From Polytrichum commune (taxonomy: Eukaryota > Streptophyta > Polytrichopsida > Polytrichales > Polytrichaceae): a stretch of DNA of 60,000 nucleotides. Made by a program: the position numbers and the translations under genes. Location: assembly GCA_950295325.1 (NCBI GenBank), contig OX485806.1, positions 58,897,169 through 58,957,168 on the forward strand, written 5' to 3'. Positions 11,301 through 22,069 of the stretch are shown here, piece by piece. Under the pieces are notes generated by a model. The model was not told where the DNA came from and did not search any database. It worked only from the letters and a program-made list of their open reading frames with translations. Every line of letters starts with the position of its first letter. Within the stretch, counting starts at the first letter, position 1.

Positions 11301-12121
11301 CGTGTTGGTTCGATCTTTCCCCACACCTTTGGCTAGGCCACCCAAGGAATTTGTTATTTGTTCTAGTGACGAATTTGAAGGTGTTGACCTTGCAAGTGAT
11401 GACGTGCTTTTCAACATTGTCACCGCTGATACTGCACTCAAGCGCAACGACGGTGCCACGTTCTGGAGGGGCCCTAAGGAGAAGGCAGTGGCCTTAGCCC
11501 TCCGGGGGGGATTATTTGTGACCTCACTGCTGGAACTGGTATGAGTAATTTTTTCAACATTCCCATGTCTCTAGACTTAGGCATTCTATTCAATCACATT
11601 CTTCTAATTTATTTATTTTGCTCTTTGTAGGTGCCTCGATTCTTGCAGCACAATCCGCTAACAGAGCAATAGTGGCACTTGAGGGAGACAAGGAATTGTA
11701 CGAAGAAATTTTGCACCCACTTCAGGTCGCCGCGTCGGAGTCTCAGGGGGTCGATCCAACCCACTATGTAGACCTTGATGACGACGACGATGTCCTCCCT
11801 CAACAGGGTGCAGTTAATCTATGTGAGTAAGTCTTTTGTCATCTTAAACTTATTTTTTTTAAATGTTGCATTTAATTGGAAGGATTCTAACATTTGTAAT
11901 TTGTCCTTTGTTGGTGCAGTCTGATGGTTCAAGGCTGCGGCTCACCGACTAGTTCTAGCATGCAACTTCCTTGTTATGCAAAGGCTATGGCAGTAGCTTA
12001 TGCCAAAGACTCCTCCCTTAGTTGTAGTGCCTCTTCTAGTCCACGTCAGAGATACGATCCAAGAGTACTCAAATTCATAGATCATAGTGCTTCGGATAGT
12101 GAGGATGAGTTTATTCCTTGA
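8306..12121 (+). pseudogene. ParB-like plus SAM-methyltransferase-like protein gene, 8 exons, lightly broken
   Basis: Exons by GT-AG borders: 8306-8854, 8940-9138, 9225-9637, 9753-10670, 10837-11184, 11281-11538, 11631-11826, 11920-12121. Exon 1 resembles a ParB/Srx fold: MPLPVVRPFL, then QLATHF and GY, a linker, then MFMVWDGNHRLQAW, whose DGNHR matches the ParB box II/sulfiredoxin-like motif. Exon 4 ends in a Ser/Lys-rich linker. Exon 5 has DLVIVEYHDG, where an N6/N4 methyltransferase would have its catalytic motif IV. Across the exon 6-7 border an alternative frame gives DLTAGTGASILAA, then VALEGD, like SAM-binding motif I and the motif II acid in the beta-class order (IV before I). Lesions: in-frame TAG at 8544-8546 after T8, a one-base loss near 9371, and a one-base shift at the G7 run near 11506. 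The final frame ends SEDEFIP. It may be a young pseudogene, or a real gene in an error-containing assembly. The catalytic motif is not canonical DPPY, so activity is uncertain. Confidence 0.6.
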
Positions 12122-13469
12122 ACTCCATTTTGTATTGGATTGTGTTATTTTTGGCTTTTTTTATTTCCGGCGCAAGTCTCATACTTGCACTTCTTTATTT
12201 CATTTTCATAATGTCAACCCGCATTCCAATCTTCATTTATTGATGTTAATATTTTTAGTTTGTGGATTAGCCCTTAAGTATAGTTTAAGTATCCTTAAAC
12301 AATATGGCTCTCACAATCTTAACCGCTAGTCACAAAACAATGTAGCATCCAACCATTCCAATAAAAATTTGGTGCCTCACACACCTCCTCCTTGTTTCAT
12401 TGAATCATAAGTATTCAATAATACTTAAGTTGCAAACCACACAACACACACCAATTCATACTACCTGCATTGCATTCTTCATTTATGTTCACCCTCTATA
12501 ATGTTCACCCTCTATAAATGTTTGCCCTCCGGAGTGGATCAATGTGAACATTTATAAAAGTGTTAACAATTAACAATTATAAAGTAGAATTTTTGAGCAA
12601 TATACAAATCTTAACATGTTCTAACTATAAGCAATTGTGAACAATACTTGTGAGAGGATACCATTCACAAAATTGCAAACCCAATCAAAACGTTATTCAA
12701 TATGAAGTTTACAAATCATGGATGAAGTATGAATCAATGGTTCTTTGGTGAAATTCATGTGCAAGCACAACTTGCAAATATTTATCAACGTGCACCAACA
12801 AACCCACATACTTGGACACCTTCCATGTACCTTCTAATGGAACTTCTCATGTGCCTCCATTCTTGAACTTCCATCACTGAAATTATAAGTAGCCAAACGT
12901 AGTCTTCCCAAAATACTAGTTATGGTTGTATGTCATTGGTTAACATTTATAGAGTCAAATTTACAAATAAGGGAGTAGCATTTTGTTAACAATTAACACG
13001 TTTAACATTTATAGTGTGCAATATGTGGGGAGTAGAATAAAGATAACATTTAGGAAGGGTTAAGACTAATAGGTGCAACATTAATAGAGGGTGGACTGTA
13101 TGTGGGGAATTGTTTTCACAAACCTCCTTCGTGTTTCCTTCAAATAGTAAATTTAATTTAATTTACAGAATATGTACTATAATACACAAGTTTGGTAAAT
13201 GTATTTGTGACGTCATAGTGATGTAAGCCCTAATTTTGTATTTTATTATAATATATCTATGTTTCAAAAATATATAAACGTTATGAATGGGGAAATGTTG
13301 GCCTATTTCCACGGTAATAGATACCCTATCTCTTAAATGTTTCTAAAAATAGTTTGATGTTCTCCCCTCAATTCCACGGTTACAGGTGCATTTCCCCTCT
13401 CAATTCATGTTTGAATTTGAGGTCATTGCTCTCGGCTCTTCGCTCTCCGCTCTCCGCTCGCATACTAAC
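12122..13469. other. AT-rich intergenic stretch with a possible degenerate TIR element (about 12487-13095)
   Basis: No gene seen. TTCACCCTCTATAATGTTCACC near 12488 (present twice in tandem) is roughly the inverse of GGTGCAACATTAATAGAGGGTG ending near 13094. GTTAACAATTAAC occurs near both ends (about 12564 and 12977). This could be an old 600-bp DNA transposon remnant; no target duplication was found. Confidence 0.3.
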
Positions 13470-14853
13470 TTGTTCAAGTGCAAGCAAAGTCGGGTATATG
13501 TGTCACAAGGCAAGTTGAGGCTATCGGTTTTGAAGGAGGAATATGATAGTCCTATTGCCGGCCATAGAGGAGAAAGAAAAAACCACCATAGAATGGTGTC
13601 AAGGAGGTACTATTGGCGGTGCATAAAGGAGGATATAACCTACTTTGTGAAGGCTTGAATGAAGTGCCAAGTGAACCGAGCCTCTTACCAAAAGCAAGGC
13701 GGCTTCTTGCAACCGTTGCCTATCCCGCTGGGGCCTTGACATAGTATGTGCATGGACTTGATCACAAGTTTGCCGGAGTCACATGGATATGATGCCATCT
13801 TGTTGATGGTAGAGCGGTTTGCCAAGTTGGCACACATGGTGCCGATTGTGGGAACTGCCACCGTGTTGAAAACCGCATAGCCTTTCTTCAAAGGATGGTT
13901 GAGGCACCACGGGTTGCCAAGAGTGATTGTGTCGGATCAAGATCCAAAGTTCACAAGTGCATTTTTAATGCATTTCTCTTAGAAATTCGGATTGAAACTA
14001 AGGTTTAACACGGCCTTGCATTCCCAAATGGATGGGAAAGCGGAGCCTGTGAATGGAGTCTTGCAGAAATACTTATGGAACTTGGTGGGGGCAGACCAAG
14101 GAGATTGGGCGGACTATGTGGATCGAGCGGAGTGTAATTGCAATGTAGCCACGCAGTTGGCCACCAAAGGGTGGTCTTTCATGGTGGCTTATGGAGTGGA
14201 TGCGCTCCAACCTATTAACCTAGCTCTCGAGGGGGCACATTCAACACTAGAGTTCAACCAATATGGTAAAAACTTGGCCAAGGATGGTAAACAAGTCTTG
14301 GAGATGACCAAGTGGTTGGTAAAGAAAGCCCGAAGGTGCTACGGAGTGCAAGTCAATGCCGGAAGATGCGAAGTGGAGAATGAGGTGGGCCAAAAGGTGT
14401 TGTTGAATGTGAACAACTTCACTTTGTCGAAAGGCCTCACTCCAAAGTTCATGTCCAAAATTGAAGCTCCGTTTCCCATTGTGGAACAAGTGTTCAAGAA
14501 CATCTATAAGTTGGAATTACCGCCCAAGATCAAAGTGCATTCGACATTTCATGTCTCATTACTAAAACCATTTAAGGATGACACCGTGTGGCCCGATCAC
14601 AAGCAAGTGATTAGGGTACCTCCTAACCTTGTGGACGTCATTTGGAACATGAGGTAGGAGGGCATCCTCAAATGTAGGAAGCCCAAGTGAAGAAAAAAAA
14701 TGTACAAAGGAATACTTGGTGAAATGGTGAGGATACCATAAGAAAGAAACCGCTTGGGTAGCGGCAAGAGACATGATGAACGCCAAGGAATTGGTGAAGC
14801 ACTTTGAAGAAACTAAGGCTAGACATTCCAATGAAATGAAGCGTAGGCATTGA
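13470..14853 (+). pseudogene. Chromovirus (Ty3/gypsy) integrase with C-terminal chromodomain, decayed
   Basis: An integrase reading frame broken by several stops and frameshifts. Visible in order: remnant of the HHCC zinc region (AGHRGERK near 13560, RYYW, CQVN), catalytic Asp regions near MCMDLITS (about 13750) and VSDQDPKF (about 13930), and LHSQMDGKAEPVNG (14010-14060), where the usual catalytic Glu is kept. The GPY/F-type module (GLTPKFMSKIEAPFPI, then FHVSLLKPF) follows near 14430-14570. A chromodomain-like stretch (YLVKW-like, then ATWVAARDMM) lies at about 14650-14850. The open part 13992-14657 is 221 codons. Chromodomains on chromovirus integrases steer insertion to histone-marked chromatin. 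The element's 3' end is the LTR at 15655-16628; its 5' half is missing. Confidence 0.85.
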
Positions 14854-15654
14854 TGAGGACATCAATCTCCTTTAGTGGGGGAGAGACGCTAGTAGCACAC
14901 TTAGCTTCGAGGTTAATTGCTCCACAACATGAACTTGTTCTTTGGCTAGAGGGCATAAAGTCCAAACTTTAGTGGTGCAAAGAGAAAAATATGAGATGAG
15001 GTCCTAGTCTTGTACTTGTGTTTGGTTAATGGAAGAGGGGGAATAGATATGCCAAACTAGGTTGGGCAAGCCGAGTAATTGCAGGCCATGGCTTGGAGGG
15101 GCCTTGGATAAAACCAAGAAACTTCTTAGTTGTGGGCTTGTCCGGGCGGGGGCAAGGTGATGGCGCGTGCTCATAAAAGTGTTACCCGCGAGCTAACGTG
15201 AGTTGGCGCATGGGAGTCATGAACCCATGTCTCGAAAGAACAAAGTGGGAACCGAGTCGGGTGGGACTTGGCATCACCCCTGTGTGGTCAAGGCGTGGTT
15301 TAACAATGGAAAGCCATCTCGGAATTGCAACCGAGATGACTTAGTAGAAGGGTTGAGGTCTTGCCTAGATGTGTCATGTTAGGCTAGTGGAGCCTATCGG
15401 GGGAGGCCCCAAAGGAGGGGCAACCCAAGTGAGTCCCAAAGTAGGTGGGTCTAGTGTAGGTTAGGACCTTGGATGAGAGATCCAAGGTTGCTAACGGACC
15501 ACCTTTGGGACTATGCCAAATTTGAAGATGCATTGTGGGGGTGGCACCCTAAGGTAAACACAATGCCGCACCATAGAGGATGGCAACTTGAGAATTGGTG
15601 TGCCGACTATGAGTATAGTCGATGAGGGCATCGACTTCGTTTGGTGGGGGTGAG
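14854..15654 (+). other. 3' untranslated part of the chromovirus, ending in a polypurine tract
   Basis: No gene. TTTGGTGGGGGTGAG at 15640-15654 directly precedes the LTR start, as expected for a polypurine tract. A similar AGTGGGGGAGAGA at 14874-14886 just after the chromodomain could be a second tract. Confidence 0.55.
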
Positions 15655-16628
15655 TGTCGTGCACCTCTCCATGAGGAGTGCCCTAAACACCATGGGCACA
15701 AGGGGAACCCCAGAGTGACACCCGGGACTTGTGGCACCGTTGGTGAGAGGGCCCAAGTGATCCTAGAGTGGGTGAGGGCCCCAGGCGTTGGGAACGCCTC
15801 CCACCCACAGAGACTAGGAGGCACAAGGGTAAGGCCATAAGCTATGCGTAGGTTATGGCGTGGTGATTTTAGAATGCTCAACATCACCTCAATCGGAGGT
15901 GTGAGCTAGGAGTTATGGTAATTTGAGTGGGGCACTGTCCCGGGACAGCGCCCTGGTACAGCAGTCGCCTGGGAGTGGCTCCCGAGACTGCCAAGGTTTG
16001 AACAGTCATAACTTCCTCAATACTTGCCCAATTGGGGCAAAGGAGGAGTCCATCGGCATCTACGTGAAGCGTGGATGAAGATGGAGTGGTTCCTTGTTAG
16101 ATTCAGTTATCATACAAGGAAGTTATGATGGTCTGAAGCTGCTGGGGGCCTCTAGGCCCAACGGCTAAGGGAAAATGTCCACTTGGCCCCAACTCTTGGT
16201 AGGGATACAAGAGGTTTCTTGACGGTGGGGTAGGGGCCCCGCGTAGAGTCCTAGAGGCTTATATGGGTGAGGTGGTGTGGCTTCACCCACCCGAGGCCGA
16301 ACGGCACGGCCTCCATGGGCTTTCGCCCATTGTGAGGCCATAGTTGCCTAGTATGGTTCGGGTTGTTGTAGTGTTGCTCCGGCAACGTGATGATCAACAT
16401 AGGATTGGACTTCCATGGATGGAAGTCCACATCTAGGAATGGGTTACCGATTAAGGGGTGAGTCCCAAAAGCAAAGTAGGAGGGTTGGTTCCCTCCTATG
16501 AACTATAAGGTTCGGGGTGAGAGGAGCTAACCATTAGCATGGCGGAATGCGAAGGGTTAGCACTTGTAACCTTTGCTAGGAATGAAAATTGGCAAGATGG
16601 TCAAGGGGGGCTAGCAAGGGTTGCGACA
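15655..16628 (+). mobile_element. 3' LTR of the chromovirus (974 bp)
   Basis: Begins TGTCGTGCACC and ends GGTTGCGACA, so TG...CA with TGTCG/CGACA inverted ends. A closely similar copy stands alone at 49323-50290, which fixes both borders. Here the right border falls inside the RNase H coding region of another retrotransposon (from 16629), so the chromovirus inserted into that older element. Confidence 0.85.
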
Positions 16629-18075
16629 TTTATGGTCAGCGCTTTATTTTGGTGATTGACCATCAGCCTTTAAGGTGGCTCATAAAGTCCGATAAACTTC
16701 TTGGCAAGCTCGCCTGGTGGGTTTTATTGCTCCAAGAATACGACTTTGAGGTGATACACCATGTTGAGAATACCAACATGGATGTAGATGGACTTTTACG
16801 CAATCCAAGTCCTTTGGATGAGGACTTGATCGAAGCTAGGTGGCATGGGGATTGTGATTGAAAGGTGGTTTTTGGTTGGCACGTAGGTACTTGCCTCACT
16901 TTGATTCCAGACACTTTTGTTGAGGTTGCGATACATGGCTTAGATAATAAGACTAATTGACCTCAAGTTATTGTGGATATATGGGAGAATTTTCCCATAT
17001 TGCATACGCTTCAACATGGGACCTTTCCCCTTTCCATCTCGGCGATGAAAATGGATAGGATTGGACATCAAATAACTAAATTCCATTGAGAGAATGGTTT
17101 GTTATTTTGATTGTTGTGTGATGGGACAAGGCATATTATTCCTAGACCGGATCAGCGGGCCTCCTTGGTGTGGCAAGTGCACGAGGAACTTGGCCATTTG
17201 GGCATACGCAAGACACATTCAATGTTGCGTAATAAATATTGGTGGATTGGCATGATACGGATTGGGATCATCCAGAGGTAGATGGCTTGGCAAAATGGGT
17301 TGTTCAGACAACCAAGTGTGGCTTGAGGAAGTATGGATTACTTTGGGGGAGCCACCGGAATTGGGACTTTATGTTGCCTTGGATTGCTATGGGCTTGATT
17401 TAGAAAACAAGTTTTTTGGCATTATACAACCCATATCAGTTGCTATATGAATGTGAGCCTATACTCCCGAGTTTTATTCGGGAAAAGCTAGATCCTATTG
17501 TGGACTTGGATGATCCAAACGTTTGGGGAAAGTATTTGCAGGAACAGGCTCAATTCTTCTAGAGGGCCATGCCTATTGCCATGGAAAATTTGACCATTGC
17601 TCAACATCGTGACAGATTGCATTATGCACACATTGGCAGTGATGCTTACTGACCTTTGTTGTGAAGATTTAAGCAGGGGGATTATGTTTATTTCCAATGT
17701 GAGGCGCCTACGACATTGGATATCAGGGCATAGTATACTATCCTTCATGTGAAGGAGGTGTTGCTGAGTGGTTTGTTGTTGTTGGAAAGCATGTCACAAG
17801 AATGTCACGAGCATTCCAAAAATTGTGCCGCATGTCATCTACCCATTGAGGATACAGTTCATCCTAAATTGACCGTCATGTCATAATGTCTTCCGTGTTT
17901 TGTATATGGGGAGAAGAAATGAACGGTTATTATGCTTTTGTGTGATGAGTGTCAACGTGATTGGCACATGGCATGCCTGCGGCCACCCTTGACTTCTCTA
18001 CCATCTAGATAGTGGAGTTGTCCTTGCTATCGAGGATCTTTGGTACATGGTGTTTTCACCGATCATAATCAATGA
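16629..18075 (+). pseudogene. Decayed Ty3/gypsy pol: RNase H and integrase with C-terminal PHD-like finger
   Basis: Starts abruptly at the LTR border inside RNase H (VIDHQPLRWL near 16650; DVDGLLRNPSP near 16780) and continues into integrase. The HHCC region is present (HEELGHLG, YWWIGM near 17240), then about 390 bp are missing relative to the 22.9-24.3 kb copy, removing the first two catalytic Asp. Sequence resumes at DWDHPEVDGLAKW. The C-terminus keeps LLCDECQRDWHMACL (about 17935-17990) and part of the CxxC framework, matching the PHD finger of the minus-strand copy. Many stops and frameshifts. This is the same family as the 22-31.7 kb element but much older. Confidence 0.85.
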
Positions 18076-18335
18076 TCATGTGTGGTTTTCACCGTGTTGT
18101 GCCTACCTAAATGGAAAATGAAGAGTTATGGTTTGCAAATGCGATCAAATGTGAGACGATGGAATTAATTCTTTGGAATTTAATTGCCAAACATCAAACG
18201 CAATTAAGAATGGGGTTCACACTGCACCCCACCTACAGTTCTTTGGAATGACATTCACCACACTAGTTTGTTGCGGTGCGATTCTTCATTATCCATGCCC
18301 TTTGGATTGGCATTGGTGGGACTTCATAGTCAGCT

Positions 18336-18344
18336 AAGGGGGGG
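18336..18344 (+). other. Polypurine tract of the decayed PHD-type element
   Basis: AAGGGGGGG directly before the LTR start at 18347; it primes plus-strand DNA synthesis in this class of element. Confidence 0.6.
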
Positions 18345-18346
18345 CA

Positions 18347-18771
18347 TGTGGAGGTGTGTTGTGTATGTTTGCCTTTGCTATATTTTAGTGTTTTTTTATT
18401 AATGGTGGTTGGTACTCGAGCTGCGTGATACACAGTCATTATTTACACGATAATTGTCATGATATGCGACGTTGATGGCCACACCTTATCCGTGGGGTTT
18501 TCATCCATTTAGATTTGGATGGATGAATCCTAGGAGTTGGGAAGATGCTCTTAATTGAGGAGTTTTTTCCTTGGCTTGGCATTCTTGCCAAGTCAAGCCT
18601 TGTAAGTGAGTGTATGGAAAATGCTTGTGTGAGGTGAAGATTGCATGTTTTTGTAATAAATCTTGAGTTTATCTCCGCTTTCTTTCACTCTTGGATTTTC
18701 CTGTAGTGGAGTGAGAGATAATTTGAAGAGGGGATTAGAGCTCTTGCAAAGGTTTGACTTTTTTCCTTCTC
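18347..18771 (+). mobile_element. 3' LTR of the decayed PHD-type gypsy element
   Basis: Starts TGTGGAGGTGTG right after the polypurine tract. Its second half matches the LTR body of the minus-strand element (CAAGTCAAGCCTTGTAAGTG, then TCTTGGATTTTCC and GAGTGAGAGATA). It runs for 425 bp until its first 106 bases begin to repeat at 18772. Confidence 0.7.
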
Positions 18772-18877
18772 TGTTGAGGTGTGTTGTCTATTTGTGCCTT
18801 TGATTTGTTTTAGTGTTATCTATTAGGGGTGGTTGGTACTCGAGTTGCAGTGATATACAATGGCTATTTACACAACA
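18772..18877 (+). repeat. Second, partial LTR start (106 bp) after the 3' LTR
   Basis: 18772-18877 repeats 18347-18452 at roughly 85 percent by eye, including GGTGGTTGGTACTCGAG and TTTACAC. It stops at CACAACA, after which similarity ends. The minus-strand element ends in a homologous 107-bp partial copy (21963-22069) that stops at CACGACA, the same point. Confidence 0.7.
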
Positions 18878-19655
18878 AAGTCATCTTCCAAAAAGACCTC
18901 TAACGGCAACAATCGGATGCAAAGGTCAATAATTAGTGCACGGAGCATCTAAGACTTCACAAATAATCCGTAGTTGAGGTTGAATCTAGTTTTCTCCATG
19001 ACGTACATGGAGACCCAACGCGACTCAGGGATTTGAGATACCTCCCAACAAGTAAGGCTTAGTGTTGCATACTTGATGGTGATTTAGATTTTTAGAATAA
19101 ATCTATTTTGTTTAAAAACAATTCCTAATAAATCCATAGCATGTAATTATTGCCATCATTTTCAACAAATTAGAATCTTAATTTATAAATAGGTAAGAAT
19201 TTTGACAACCGAGCAACATTACATTGATTATGATATTTTGTGTCACATGTGTAATATTGTCTCTCACCATATTTTGAGGCGTATGCTAGGCTACATTAAT
19301 GATCAACAACTTCATTAATAGTGTCACCTCATGACACTTGGTGTTCAAGTGCGTTCACTTCCAAATCTAGACATACAACATAAAAAAACCCACGCCATGC
19401 AAGAAAACACACTTACACTAGGTGCCAAATGATTTGGTATCTAGGACATAATTTGTATCATATAATATGAATCATTATATTTTTATATGCACTCAACTAG
19501 AAGATTGAGATGATTAGTTACTCACATGTCGGAGATATGAGGGTTTAAGGACTAAAATGACTATTCCGATTTTAAAGGTATACTCATATCCATTCATGAG
19601 TCCATGTTCATTACATTCCCACATGTGAGAGATAGTAAAAAATCAGAAGGATCTA
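18878..19655. other. Intergenic stretch, nothing recognised
   Basis: AT-rich; no open frame of note, no repeat structure and no RNA gene seen. Confidence 0.5.
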
Positions 19656-21962
19656 TTACTGAATCGAAATGAAATCATTCAATGAATTTGCCTCTACTCC
19701 ATCTAAGGTGTAGATATTGGTGTGTGATTCATATTCTAAAGACACGGTTGAAATAATAGCATCCATATTGACCCATACACAATCACTCTCAACATACCTA
19801 TATTTGTTGAGGCTCGGTAGTTTTTTGAACCAATAAAGGTAAGCCATAGCTGTTGGGAAGAGCGTTCCTGTATTTGGTTTTGAACAACATGTCCATTCAA
19901 ATAAAATGGGTTGCCTACAATTGCCGCACTTAGTACCCACCTTCATCCTTATCTTCTAAACCTTTCCTATATAAAACATCCCGTTGTCCACTCCACGGTT
20001 GACAACAACAGGTCTACCTTTTGTTATTCTTTTGGATGCCATTACAGTTGATGAAGTAGTAGGTCTCCTAGAATCTTTAAAATAAACACCCACGTCAGAA
20101 CCCAAACCCAACAACACGGATGTAGTCGATGATGCAGCAGTAAGGTAATCATTTGAATTATTTAAATATATAGAGTTTTTCATCCTAGTTAATCTGTCCT
20201 TAAACAAATGTGGATTTCCATTAAATTACTCACAAATGTTTATTTATAAATAGAATGACCTTAAAATGTGACAATATGAACAATTTTATGAAGGATGGGA
20301 TCAGAAAAAATTTGTATTTCATGATCACTTAACATCTTCCTAGGCTCAATCCGTGTTTCATCCTCTAATGCAGGCAAGCACAATACACCATCATTAACTA
20401 AATCATCTTCATGAACATCGTTTGGGTTAGAGATACTCCTTGAATCAAGTCCATTTTTGGGAAGACCTTCCAATCTTGCACGCTCATATTTTGCATCCCC
20501 ATCTAGTCCTGGTTGTAAAGTGGTTGCTGGTTGATAGGCTAGGTGTTCAGAAGTGGATATTGCCAATCCTTGTGCAGAATTGTTATTCAAATCCTCCAAG
20601 GTTTTTGTGTGCACAACTCCATGAAGATGGTTGAGTATATTTGCCTCCAAAATTTGTTTTAGGGGGGGCACAAGTGAAATACTTCCTTTGGGCATATGAG
20701 GCACTTTACCTTAAACCAGAAAGACTTAATCACAGGGTTGTTTGGATCACCAACGAGTTGGAAAGTTGGGTTATCTAAATCAAAAGATTCATTCACCTTT
20801 GCAATAATCTGGATGCCTTCTTTGACCATCCTCTTGTGGTTGGCCATTGTGACTATCAAGGGATTTCTTCTTGTGTTGCTAACTTAGGGGTGGTTGGAAA
20901 ATGCCACTTCTCTTTGTTGGCAATAATTCTTTTTATGGCTAGCATTGTTGAGGTGGTTTTTTTTTAAAAAAAAATTTGGAAAACAAATTGGTGACATAAA
21001 TTTTAGTGTGTTTGTCGGTGCTTCCACCAATGAGACTCCAACACTCACCGCAGTTCAACTTAACTACTCTAGCCTCCCCTCGATCCCATGACCTCAAAGA
21101 CCAATCATGATCCTCCATGGACACTTGTTTGAGATCTTTACACAATCTTTCTTCTGCCTTTCTATACCACTCAAGCACATCAGTAAGTATCAAGGTGGAC
21201 TTCATAGGAGGTATTTCCATCATCAAAGGCTTTTCCGATCTACTAACTCTTGAAAAGGAGGTTGGATCCGCTTGCACAACTTCATTGCTCGATGGAACTA
21301 GTGGATTTGCATCAAGAGTGAATATTTCCTCACCAATTCAGATTCCCCACCACATACAATGACGCCCACCCAAGGACATTTACAACATTGATTGTCGTTG
21401 TCCCTTGGTGGAATTAAGTGAACACAATCTTGAATTGAATTCAATGATTCAAAATCAACATCAATCCTACAATCCTCCTCGGCATCCCAAAACTGAAACG
21501 GCCCCAACTGCTTGAAGACGTTCAACTGCTCCAATTTTGTCCTTAGGGTTTCTAGAGTGGCATCTTCTTCAATGTTGATCGAGCTCAACAACTTAGGTGG
21601 ATCTCCTTCTTGCTTGAGGAAAAAATCTTCACACGCACCTTCATGGCACCAGTCTTTGCCAACCCTAAACCGGCAGTTGAATCACCTGCAAAGAAACCCA
21701 AGGCTTCACTTTAAAACCGGAAACCATGAACTATAACCTAAACCCTAAACAACAACCCCAAATTCTAACAACAAACCCCAAGACTTTGCTACTACTTTTC
21801 ATGATGCACAAAATTAAATGAGCAAAAAAACACCATGATTGCACATACTTGATTTGGGGAGATCATCTGTAATTCCTGCACCTTTCTCAAACTTTTCCAA
21901 ATCGAGCTTGCGTACCCAACATCCTCTAAAGCAGCAATGCACAACTTTTTGGAAACCCAAAT
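19656..21962 (-). pseudogene. Unrecognised multi-exon gene remnant with Cys-pair motifs
   Basis: I do not recognise the family. Reading leftwards: a segment next to the retroelement end (21962 to about 21850, closing at a good donor, CAAGTATGTG); a segment from about 21690 to 21300 with GKDWCHEGACEDFF, FQFWDAEEDCR and CCKCPW; one from about 21310 to 20970 with DHDWSLRSWDRGEARVV, LNCGECW and HTKIYVTNLF; then HKRMVKEG, FWFKVKCLICPKEVFHLC (20859-20659) and LEANILNHLHG (20660 onward). Two last frames at 20207-19656 contain KCGNCRQP. A one-base shift sits in a C7 run near 20664. The CxxC pairs suggest metal binding. The 5' end is cut by the retrotransposon terminus at 21963. It may be a lineage-specific plant gene or an old transposon-borne gene; splice borders are tentative. 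Confidence 0.4.
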
Positions 21963-22069
21963 TGTCGTGTAAACTAAGATCGTTAAACACAACAGATTGA
22001 GTGTCGTTGTCAACATCAATTAGCAAAATAAAATAACAAACTAAAATGCTAAACAACCACCTCTTCAAG
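21963..22069 (-). repeat. Extra partial LTR copy (107 bp) at the 3' end of the element
   Basis: 21963-22069 and 22506-22612 are direct repeats of equal length (107 bp) differing at four sites, all transitions. They bracket the LTR body 22070-22505. Confidence 0.85.

Noticed and set aside
13430-13465. CTCTTCGCTCTCCGCTCTCCGCTC run and its inverse near 46195 as ends of one large element
   Set aside because: Low-complexity words far apart, with different neighbours and no target duplication.
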